This document shows positions 21,932 to 29,909 of a stretch of DNA of 64,000 nt, in pieces (position 1 is the stretch's first letter; each line of letters begins with the position of its first letter). The stretch lies in the NCBI GenBank assembly GCA_019637155.1, contig JAHBWE010000021.1:62001-126000 (forward strand), written 5' to 3'. The stretch comes from Labilithrix sp. GTDB taxonomy: Bacteria; Myxococcota_A; Polyangia; Polyangiales; Polyangiaceae. The notes under the pieces are model-generated. The model was given only the letters and a program-made list of their open reading frames with translations, ran no database searches and had not been told where the DNA came from. A program made the translations under genes and the position numbers.

Positions 21932-24601
21932 TCACGCGGCGGCGCGGAGCTCTCGCGCGAGCTCCTCGATGCGCTGGGGCTTGCCCGTCTTCGCGCCCTT
22001 CGTGCGCTCGCTGATGCGGCGGAGGACGAGGTCGACCACGATCAGCGCCGCCGCGACGACGAGCGCGTAGGGCCACGTCGCGACGAGGGCCTTCGCGGGG
22101 CGCGCCGTGCGCGCGAGCGTCGCGGCGGGGGTCGGGTCGACGCGGCCCTCGCCCGCGCGCGCGAGCGTGTTCGCGAGGTACGTGTTCGCGCCCTCGCCCG
22201 TCACCTCCGGCGTGCGGTCCTCGCGGCCGAGCGCCTCCGCCATCAGCGCGCCGCGCGCGTCGCGGGCCCGCGCGATGACGACCGCCTCGCCCTCGGTGCG
22301 GCCGATCGCGCGCCAGTGGCCGGGGCCGCGCTGCTCGAGGCGCACGTCGATCTTGTGGGACTCGCCGCTCTTCTCGACCGCGTAGACGTCCATCGCCGCC
22401 GGCGCCGAGCCGGGCGCGGCGTCGGGCGGGAGCTCGACGTCGACCTCGACGAGGCGGTCGCGCACGTTGACCGAAGCGTCGGCGCGCCGCGCGTCGCTCT
22501 GACGGAGGAGGAAGCGGAGCGACTGGCGGAGGAGCTGCGCCGCGACCGGCGACTTCGCCCACTCGCCGCCCCAACCCTCGTTGAGATCGGTCGCGATCGC
22601 GCCCGACTTGCCGAGGCCGTAGCGCCACGTCGCGAGGAGCGGCCGCCCGTCGGGGAGGAGGAGCGCGGTGTCGGCGCCCGAGCGCCGGCCGGTCTCGACG
22701 TACGCCTCGAGCGTGGGCAGCTTCGCGGCGTCGACGCCCTCGAGCGCGGGGTGCGAGCCCGCGGCCGCGACCTCTACCTTCTTCTCGCGCAGGTTCGACT
22801 GCGCGAGCACGCGCGTCTCGGAGAGGAAGATGCGGCGAAGATCGGCGCCCTCCTCCGTGATGTAGAAGCGGCCGCCCGCCGACGCGGCGAGCCGGCGGAG
22901 GAACGGCGTGTCGTTCCCGGCCTCGGCGCCGATCCCCACCACCGTCGTCGTGATCCCCCTCCCGCGCGCGTCCTTCGCGAGCTTCTCCGCGGTCTGGCCC
23001 TTGTTCGCGCAGTTGGTCGGCCCGTTCCAGTCGCCGGTGTCGCAGTCCTCCACCTGCTGCTCGCTGTCGTCCGTGTCGCTGAAGAGGATGACGTGACGGA
23101 TCGGCGTCTTCGCGTCCTTCAGCGCGGCGTACGCGTCTTTAAGTGCAGTGTACACATAAATGCCGCCCCCGCCGGGGCTGACCGCGCGCACCGCGTCGCG
23201 GTACTGCGGGAGCCGCTCCTGCGGGCCGAGCGGGACGTCCCAATGCGTCTTCGTGTCGACGCTCGCGAGCGCGACGAGATCGGTCGGGCGCAGCACCTCC
23301 GCCGCGCCGAGCGACGCCTCGAGCGCGAGCTCCAGCTTCGTGTGCGAGCCGACCTGCGCCGACATCGAGCCGGAGCGATCGAGCATGATCGCGAGCGCGA
23401 CGGGCGGGTCCTCCACGTGGCCGCGGTCCTCGATCTCGACCGGGATCGCGCGCGCGATCGGGGTCCCCGCGTACTCCGGCGCGAGGCCGAACACGCCGCC
23501 GGTCGTGAGGAGCCCGCCGCCCTGCTGCACGTAGTCGACGAGCGCGGTCTGCGCCGCGCGCGTGAGGCCGCTGTCGTCGGTCGCGGCCGCGGTCACGCGC
23601 ACGTCGGCGAGGACGACGAGGTCGGCGCCGGAGTAGCTCGCGGGATCGGCCGCGCGATCGAGCGGGAGGCGGCGCGCCTCGAGCCCCGCCGCCTGGAGCG
23701 CGTCGGCGAGCACGGGCGGGACGTCGCCGCTCGCGGAGAACACCGCCGCGTACGCCTTGCCCTCGACGCTCACCGCGGTGAGCAGGCTCGGGCTCACCTT
23801 CTTGTCGCCGGCGTCGGCTCGCTTCGCCCCGTGCCAGCCGTAGCTCGTCTCGTCCGCGCGCGCCTCGTAGACGTGGACGCCCGGCGGCGGATCGCGATCG
23901 ACGAGCTCCACGGTGTACACGTCGTTCGACGGCGGTGAGTCTTCGTCGAAGCGGCGGTACGGCGGGTAGTGGCGATGCGGCGGCATCGGGATCCCGTCGC
24001 GCGTCCAGCTCACGACGAAGGCGACGCTGGAGCGCACCTCGACGTCGAAGGCGATCGGTTGATGCTCCGCCACGTGCCCCGAGCGCGCGCGGAGCGCGGT
24101 GACGAGCGGCGCGGTCGGGCTCGGGCCCGAGATCGGGAGGACGTCGACGCGGATCCCGGCCTCGCTCGCCTTCCGCACCTCCGCCTCGGCGTCGCCGCGG
24201 GTGGGACGGAGGTCGCCGAGGAGCACGATGCTGCGGTGGCCCTCGAGCGGGAGCGTCGCGACCGCGAGGCGGATCGCGCTCGCGAGGTCGCTCGCGTTTC
24301 CGTCCTTCGCGGGGAGGACCTCGGGCGCGCGCGCGGCTCCGGGCACGGCGAGGATCGCGGGCCGCGCCCCGAACGCGACGACGCCGAGCTTCTCCTTCTC
24401 GTGCGCGGCCCACGCCGCCTCGAGAAACTCGTTCGCCTCGGCGACGCCTTCCTTGCCCATGCTCTCGGACGCGTCGACGACGTACATCACGGACTGCTCC
24501 GTGCTCGGACGCGTGACGGGCCGGAGCCACGGCGACGCGGCGACGACGCCGATCGCAAGAACACGCACAGCGAGACTGACAAGACGAAGGCTCATGCTCA
24601 T
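21932..24601 (-). CDS. Membrane protein with two vWA domains (BatB/BatA-type)
   Basis: 889 residues; the ATG at 24601 overlaps the upstream stop (ATGA). A transmembrane segment near 8-28, vWA 1 with the metal site DASES (43-47), an Ig-like stretch, a glutamine-amidotransferase-like region (DYVQQGGGLLTTGGVFGL), vWA 2 with DRSGS (near 405), a further beta-rich part, a C-terminal transmembrane helix (~845-865) and a basic tail. Both MIDAS motifs look complete. It would display metal-dependent binding domains outside the membrane, activated or assembled by the MoxR ATPase of the same operon. Last gene of the eight-gene unit 35907-21932. Confidence 0.85.
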   Translation of the reverse strand: MSMSLRLVSLAVRVLAIGVVAASPWLRPVTRPSTEQSVMYVVDASESMGKEGVAEANEFLEAAWAAHEKEKLGVVAFGARPAILAVPGAARAPEVLPAKDGNASDLASAIRLAVATLPLEGHRSIVLLGDLRPTRGDAEAEVRKASEAGIRVDVLPISGPSPTAPLVTALRARSGHVAEHQPIAFDVEVRSSVAFVVSWTRDGIPMPPHRHYPPYRRFDEDSPPSNDVYTVELVDRDPPPGVHVYEARADETSYGWHGAKRADAGDKKVSPSLLTAVSVEGKAYAAVFSASGDVPPVLADALQAAGLEARRLPLDRAADPASYSGADLVVLADVRVTAAATDDSGLTRAAQTALVDYVQQGGGLLTTGGVFGLAPEYAGTPIARAIPVEIEDRGHVEDPPVALAIMLDRSGSMSAQVGSHTKLELALEASLGAAEVLRPTDLVALASVDTKTHWDVPLGPQERLPQYRDAVRAVSPGGGGIYVYTALKDAYAALKDAKTPIRHVILFSDTDDSEQQVEDCDTGDWNGPTNCANKGQTAEKLAKDARGRGITTTVVGIGAEAGNDTPFLRRLAASAGGRFYITEEGADLRRIFLSETRVLAQSNLREKKVEVAAAGSHPALEGVDAAKLPTLEAYVETGRRSGADTALLLPDGRPLLATWRYGLGKSGAIATDLNEGWGGEWAKSPVAAQLLRQSLRFLLRQSDARRADASVNVRDRLVEVDVELPPDAAPGSAPAAMDVYAVEKSGESHKIDVRLEQRGPGHWRAIGRTEGEAVVIARARDARGALMAEALGREDRTPEVTGEGANTYLANTLARAGEGRVDPTPAATLARTARPAKALVATWPYALVVAAALIVVDLVLRRISERTKGAKTGKPQRIEELARELRAAA

Positions 24602-26322
24602 GCGATCTCCGGGGTCCGGGGCGGCGGAGCGCGCCTCGCGCGCGGAGAGTCCCCGGCGGGGAGAGCTCGAGAGGGGCTGGCCCCTCTCGAACAAGAAAGA
24701 GAGAGCCACGCCTCGAACGCGAGGAGGAGGCCGCCGAGGAGCGCGATCAACGCCGGCGGGCTCAGTGGAATTCGCCAGCGCGGCTCGGACGCATCCGGCA
24801 GCGCAGCGGCGGGAGCGGCGCCCTCGAGCATGACCTCGTCGCGCGGCACCGTCTTCGCGGAGATCACCTGCGTCGCGCCGCCGAGCTGGGTGAGGACGTT
24901 GCCGACGAGGACGGGGAACGCGACCTTGAGCACGAGGTCGCTGCGCTCCAGATCGAGGCCGAGCCAGACCCACGCGTTCTTGCCGCTCCCGCCCGCGATG
25001 AGCGCAGGGCCGGCGTCGAGATCGACGAGCGAGCGCGCGCCGTGGGGAGGCGCGCCGACGAGCGCGCGGAGCGACGTGAGCTCGTCGAGCGCGACGCCGC
25101 GCATGAGCGGATCCTCCGCCGCGATCGATCGGAGATGCGCCCCCGACTTGTCGGCGTGGTGGGCGTCGATCTCGAGCTCGTCCGCGGCGACGCCGACGTA
25201 GAACGCCGGGACCCCGCGCGGACGCCCCGGGCCGTCGCGCAGCACGACCGCGACGTCGCCCGCGTCCTTCGGCGGCGCGCTGTTCGATGCGACGTCGTCG
25301 ACGTCCGTCACTCCCGCCGCCGAGAGCGCGCGGCTCACGAAGAAGTAGGTCGCGGCGGTGTCTTCCTTGTCGCGCACGAGCGTGACCTTCGGCGGCTTCC
25401 GCGCGGTCTCCTCGAGCGAGGCCTCGTCGTCGATCGCGAGCGCGTCGCTCCTCCCGTCGTCGGACGCAATACGGGCGACGAGCTTGCCTCCGCCGCGCAG
25501 CGTGACGTTCTCGGTGTGCTCGCCCTGGGCCGGGACGTCGATCGATCGATCCGCGACGACCCGCCCGGCGAAGGTCACGACGAGGCGACCGCGGCGCGGC
25601 GACGTCGACGAGGTCGCGACCACGACCGTCGCGTCGCGCTCTTCGTCGTCGCGCGCGTCCGGCGCGGTGCGCGTGAAGAGGCTGACGATCCCGAGGTTGT
25701 CGCTCTTCCCGCCCCGCCCGACGACGCGCTGCTCGGTCCAGCCGCCGACGCGGCTCGCCGCACGATCGAGCGGACGATCGGAGAGGACGACGACGCGCGC
25801 GTGATGCGCGACGCCGAGGCCCTCGCCGAGGCCGATCGCTTCGTCCATCGCCGCGGTCTCCTTCGCCGCTTCGATCTGCGCGATCGCGCGATCGACGAGC
25901 GGCCCCGGCGACGTCGGCGGGAGGAGCACGCGCGCCTCGTCGCCGGCGACGACGATCGCGACGCGGCCGTTCGGACCGAGCGCGGCGACCTCGCGGCGGA
26001 CGTAGCGGCGCGCCTCTTCGATCGGCGCGCCCGCCATCGAGGCGGAGGTGTCGACGACGTAGACCGCGGTCGCGATCCCCTTCCCGCCCGGCCGCGCGGC
26101 CGCGAGCGCGAGGAGGCCGGCGCCGGCGAGGCAGGCGAGGAGCGCGACGAGGCGGCGCACGTTCCGGATGCGGCGGCTCCTCGAGATCGACTTCGCGCCG
26201 AGACGCCAGAGCATCGTCGACGGAACGCGCACGACGCGGCGCCGCCGCTTGACGAGGAACGTGATCAGGATCGGGACGAGGAGCCCGAGCGCGGCGAGGA
26301 AGATCGGCGCGGCGAGGCTCAT
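24598..26322 (-). CDS. BatA-like membrane protein with vWA domain
   Basis: 574 residues. N-terminal BatA-type membrane segment (~4-23), the basic stretch KRRRRVVRVPSTMLWRLG, second helix ~58-77, then vWA with DTSAS (91-95), an extracytoplasmic beta-rich region, and a C-terminal helix near 535-555 followed by an Arg/Pro-rich tail. Bat proteins were named for aerotolerance in Bacteroides; their general role is in MoxR-linked complexes at the membrane. The start overlaps the DUF58 stop by four bases and its own stop overlaps the next start. Confidence 0.87.
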   Translation of the reverse strand: MSLAAPIFLAALGLLVPILITFLVKRRRRVVRVPSTMLWRLGAKSISRSRRIRNVRRLVALLACLAGAGLLALAAARPGGKGIATAVYVVDTSASMAGAPIEEARRYVRREVAALGPNGRVAIVVAGDEARVLLPPTSPGPLVDRAIAQIEAAKETAAMDEAIGLGEGLGVAHHARVVVLSDRPLDRAASRVGGWTEQRVVGRGGKSDNLGIVSLFTRTAPDARDDEERDATVVVATSSTSPRRGRLVVTFAGRVVADRSIDVPAQGEHTENVTLRGGGKLVARIASDDGRSDALAIDDEASLEETARKPPKVTLVRDKEDTAATYFFVSRALSAAGVTDVDDVASNSAPPKDAGDVAVVLRDGPGRPRGVPAFYVGVAADELEIDAHHADKSGAHLRSIAAEDPLMRGVALDELTSLRALVGAPPHGARSLVDLDAGPALIAGGSGKNAWVWLGLDLERSDLVLKVAFPVLVGNVLTQLGGATQVISAKTVPRDEVMLEGAAPAAALPDASEPRWRIPLSPPALIALLGGLLLAFEAWLSLSCSRGASPSRALPAGDSPRARRAPPPRTPEIA

Positions 26323-27197
26323 GACCGGCCGCCCGCGAGGACGCCGGCGGTGAGCGCGCGCGTCACGATCGTCTCGAAGGGCTCCGCCGTCGTCGTGCGC
26401 ACGACGGGCGCGTCCAGGAAGCGCGCCGCCTCGTCGATCGACGCGCGGTGCGCCGCGAGCGCGGCGAGGAACCGCTCGCGCGTGCCCGCCGCTGGCATCT
26501 CGAGGAGCTCCCCCGTCTCCTCGTCTTCGAGGTCGAGCCCGTCGACGTCGGGCGGATCGACCTCGAACGGCGCGAGCACCTCGACGAGCGCGACGTCGTG
26601 GCCGTGTTTCCTTGCTTCACGCGCGCCCGCGAGGACGCCGTGCGGCTCGAAGAAGTCGCTGACGATCACGCAAAGCCCGCGGCCGGGCGCGGCCTCGAGC
26701 ACGGCGCGCACGGCGGAGGGGAGATCGGTGTTGCCGACAGGCGCGAGCCGATCGAGCGCGGCGAGCACGCGCGGGAGCCCCGCGCGACCGGTCACCGGGC
26801 GCACGCCGGCGACGCCGACGCGATCCTCGCCGCCGAGCGCCACCGCCGCGAACCCCGCCGCGATGCGCGCGGCCTGCCTCGACTTCGTGGGCGCGCCGTG
26901 GCCCATCGAGGCGCTCTGATCGACGACGAGCGTGAGGCGGAGCGGGGCTTCGTCGGCGACGAGGCGGACGAGGAGCCGCTCGAGCCGCGCGTAGGCGTGC
27001 CACGCGATGCGGCGCGTGTCGTCGCCGGCGACGTACGCCCGGAGATCGATCGTCTCGATGCCGGAGCCCACGCGTCGCGTGCGGCGGCGGCCGGCGCGTC
27101 GCGCGCTGGCGAGCTTGCGCGCGAGGAGGGTCAACCGCGCGAGGCGCGCGACCATCTCCGGCGCGAGGAGCGACTCGTCGTCGGACATGACGCTCAC
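26319..27197 (-). CDS. DUF58 (vWA-like) MoxR partner protein
   Basis: 292 residues from the GTG at 27197, which overlaps the MoxR stop (GTGA); an ATG at 27188 gives 289. The DUF58 signature is complete: LRAYVAGDDTRRIAWHAYAR (52-71). It is followed by a vWA-type metal site DQSAS (93-97) and a Rossmann-like body. DUF58 proteins almost always accompany MoxR ATPases and Bat-type vWA proteins, as here. Cytoplasmic. Confidence 0.9.
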   Translation of the reverse strand: MSVMSDDESLLAPEMVARLARLTLLARKLASARRAGRRRTRRVGSGIETIDLRAYVAGDDTRRIAWHAYARLERLLVRLVADEAPLRLTLVVDQSASMGHGAPTKSRQAARIAAGFAAVALGGEDRVGVAGVRPVTGRAGLPRVLAALDRLAPVGNTDLPSAVRAVLEAAPGRGLCVIVSDFFEPHGVLAGAREARKHGHDVALVEVLAPFEVDPPDVDGLDLEDEETGELLEMPAAGTRERFLAALAAHRASIDEAARFLDAPVVRTTTAEPFETIVTRALTAGVLAGGRS

Positions 27198-28237
27198 GTC
27201 ACCGCGGTCGACTGGAGGATCTGCGCGACGACCGCGTCGGCGGTGAGGCCCTCCGCCTCCGCCTCGAAGCGGAGGCCGATGCGATGACGGAGCACCGTCG
27301 GCGCCGCCACCGCGACGTCCTCGATCGCGACCGCGGCGCGCCCCGTCGCGAGCGCGCGCGCGCGGCCGCACGCCATGAGCGCCTGCATCGCGCGCGGACC
27401 CGCGCCGTAGCGGCACGCGCGGTGCGCATGCGTCGCGAGGACGAGCTTCGCCGCGTACTGCTCGACGTGCGGCGCGGCCGGGATCGTGCGCGCCATCGCC
27501 TGGAGGAACACGAGCTGCTCCGGCGACGCGATCGCCTTCGGGATCGCCGGCTCCTCCGCGCGTGCGCCGATGCGCGCGAGCGTCTCGAGGGAGGGCATCT
27601 TCACGATCAGCTTCACGAGGAAGCGATCGAGCTGCGCCTCCGGCAGCGGGTAGACACCTTCCATCTCGATCGGGTTCTCGGTCGCGAGGACGAAGAACGG
27701 GCTCGGGAGCGGCAGCGGGCGGCCCTCGACCGAGACGGTGCGCTCCGCCATCGCCTCGAGGAGCGCGCTCTGCGTCTTCGGCGTCGCGCGGTTGATCTCG
27801 TCGGCGAGGACGAGGTTCGCGAAGATCGGGCCGCGCCGGAACTGGAGGTCCTTGCCGCCGCCTTCGGTCGCGACGACGAGGCTCGTGCCGAGGACGTCGC
27901 TCGGCATCAGGTCGGGCGTGAACTGGATCCGCGCGAACGCGCCGCCGACGAGCTGCGCGAGCGACCGGACGAGGTGCGTCTTGCCGAGACCGGGCGCGCC
28001 TTCGAGGAGCACGTGCCCGCCCGCGACGAGCGACTGCACGACGCTCGACACGATCTCTTCTTGTCCGAGGATGATCTCGCGGAGCGCCTGATCGATGCGG
28101 AAGATCGCGGCCCGCGCTTCGTGCAGCCGCTGCTCCAGCGTCGCGGGCGGCGGGGGCGCCGACGTATGACGGACCGTCGCCGGCGCGTGGTGGTGGTGGC
28201 CATTCGCGTGCCCGTTCGTGTGCGCTTGCGTCGTCAT
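27194..28237 (-). CDS. MoxR-family AAA+ ATPase
   Basis: 347 residues. Walker A GAPGLGKT (80-87), Walker B LVLADEINR (132-140), the MoxR-typical sequence TPKTQSALLEAMAER right after it, and sensor 1 in FVLATENPIEMEG. The first ~25 residues are His/Thr/Ala-rich and probably disordered. MoxR ATPases act as chaperones for vWA-domain partners, inserting metals or assembling complexes; three such partners follow in the operon. Start and stop both overlap neighbours by four bases. Confidence 0.95.
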   Translation of the reverse strand: MTTQAHTNGHANGHHHHAPATVRHTSAPPPPATLEQRLHEARAAIFRIDQALREIILGQEEIVSSVVQSLVAGGHVLLEGAPGLGKTHLVRSLAQLVGGAFARIQFTPDLMPSDVLGTSLVVATEGGGKDLQFRRGPIFANLVLADEINRATPKTQSALLEAMAERTVSVEGRPLPLPSPFFVLATENPIEMEGVYPLPEAQLDRFLVKLIVKMPSLETLARIGARAEEPAIPKAIASPEQLVFLQAMARTIPAAPHVEQYAAKLVLATHAHRACRYGAGPRAMQALMACGRARALATGRAAVAIEDVAVAAPTVLRHRIGLRFEAEAEGLTADAVVAQILQSTAVT

Positions 28238-29811
28238 GGACTTCCTTCTTCGCCGGGCCGGATCGATTTGAAGTACCGGCGCACGGTCGGCCGTCGCGCG
28301 GCGGGTACGTTGTCTTCACGGAGGCCGTCTTCCACGACCGTGTCGTACGCGGGGAAGATCGCCTTGTAGTCCTTCGGGTCGCCGCCCTTGCCCATGCCTT
28401 CGATCACGCTCACCGCCTTCTCGCCTTCCTTCACGTCGGCGCGGGCTTGCAGATCGCCGTTCAGCTTGAGCCGGTCCTTCGGCGCGACCGGCGTGCGATC
28501 GCCTTCTTCTTCGCCGCCGCCTGTGCCGCCGGGCTGCCCCTTCTGCTCGTCGCTCTTGGCGTTGGCTCCGCCCGCCTCGCCGTTCTCCTTGCCGCCTTCG
28601 GCAGGGTCCTTCCCCTCTCGCGCCTTGCCGCGGAGCGAGCGATCGAGCTCGGCCCCCTTCTCGCCAAGGCGAGACGCGCTCGCGCTCTTCTGCTTCGACG
28701 CCGACTCCATCGACGCGAGCTCGCGCTGCGCGCGCTCCATCGCGCGCTTGGCGCCTTCCTTGTCGCCGCGCGCCGCCGCCTCGCGTGCCTCCTTCAGCGC
28801 GTCCGCCGCGCGCTGCCACGCTTCCTTCGCCGCGGCCGATCCGGCGCGGCTCGCCGCTTCGCGCGCCGCCTTCTCCGCGCGCTCGAGGCGCTCCGCGAGC
28901 TTCGCGAGGTCTTCGGGCGCCGTCGCCTTGTCGATCTCGCGCTCGAGCGCGGCCGCGGACTCGGACGCGGTCGAGGGACGCGCCGTGCTCTCGCTCGGCT
29001 GCTTCGCCTCGAGCTCGTCGCGGAGCGCGCGCAGCGACTTCGCGCGATCGCGCTCGTCGGCCTGGAGCGAGCGCTCCGCCTTCCGCATCTCCTCGAGCGC
29101 CTCGTTCGCGCCCTTGCGATCGCCGCGCTCGGCCGCCTCCGCCGCGCGCTTCGCCGCCTCGATCATCTGCTGCTCTTGCGGCGACGGCGCCGGCGCGCTC
29201 GGATCGGTCTTCGCCGCCGCGACGGCGTTCGCCTTGAGGTCCGCCGCCGCGCTGCGCTCGCTCTCCGTCACCGGCCGCATCGCGCGCTCGACGACGAGCC
29301 GATCGATCGCGCCGAAGAGGATCCCCGCCGCCGCGACCGCGATCATGAGGCGAAACCCGCGCGGTCGATCGATCGGCTGCGCGGTGAAGAGGCGCTTCGG
29401 ATCGATCCCCTCCGTCGCGCGGCGCGCGCGCGCGATCGCGAAGCGCGCCATCTCGTCGTCGCGGCGGTCGCGCTCGAACGCGACGCCGCTCGCGACCACC
29501 TCGGCGAGCCCGAGCTCGGCGTCGATCTTCCGCGTCGCGACCAGGAGCGAAGGCCGGCTCCGCCACGCGCGCACGACGATGACCGTCGTCGCGACGAGCG
29601 CGCCCGCCGCCGCGAACGCGAGGGCACGAGCGGCCGAGAGCGCCGGCGACTGATACTGGAGCGGCCAGACGAACGGCCGCAGCGCCGCGCCCATGGCGGC
29701 GGCGACCGCGACGACCGCGGCGCGCTGTCGGAACGCCGCCCACACGTGCAGGCGACCGAGGCGCCGCTCGGCGGCGGACGCGATCGGCAAGAGAAGCACC
29801 TCTTCGTTCAT
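28234..29811 (-). CDS. DUF4175-like membrane protein with long coiled coil
   Basis: 525 residues. Three transmembrane segments (~31-48, 60-80 and ~153-172) with a soluble stretch between the second and third (TRKIDAELGLAEVVASGVAF, as in DUF4175). After them comes a ~250-residue Ala/Glu/Lys/Arg coiled coil, then a Gly/Glu-rich linker and a conserved-looking C-terminus (YKAIFPAYDTVVEDGLREDN). Proteins of this layout occur beside MoxR/BatA genes. Probably a structural tether. It begins 98 bp after the M-like gene, the largest gap in the operon, so an internal promoter is possible. Confidence 0.75.
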   Translation of the reverse strand: MNEEVLLLPIASAAERRLGRLHVWAAFRQRAAVVAVAAAMGAALRPFVWPLQYQSPALSAARALAFAAAGALVATTVIVVRAWRSRPSLLVATRKIDAELGLAEVVASGVAFERDRRDDEMARFAIARARRATEGIDPKRLFTAQPIDRPRGFRLMIAVAAAGILFGAIDRLVVERAMRPVTESERSAAADLKANAVAAAKTDPSAPAPSPQEQQMIEAAKRAAEAAERGDRKGANEALEEMRKAERSLQADERDRAKSLRALRDELEAKQPSESTARPSTASESAAALEREIDKATAPEDLAKLAERLERAEKAAREAASRAGSAAAKEAWQRAADALKEAREAAARGDKEGAKRAMERAQRELASMESASKQKSASASRLGEKGAELDRSLRGKAREGKDPAEGGKENGEAGGANAKSDEQKGQPGGTGGGEEEGDRTPVAPKDRLKLNGDLQARADVKEGEKAVSVIEGMGKGGDPKDYKAIFPAYDTVVEDGLREDNVPAARRPTVRRYFKSIRPGEEGSP

Positions 29812-29909
29812 GGATCCCGGTCGAAACGCCCGCAGACGCGGAGCTCTTCCAGCGCCGACACCGCCGGCGCGCTCGAGTTCCTCGGGGCTCGGGGGACGAG
29901 TGTGACGAC

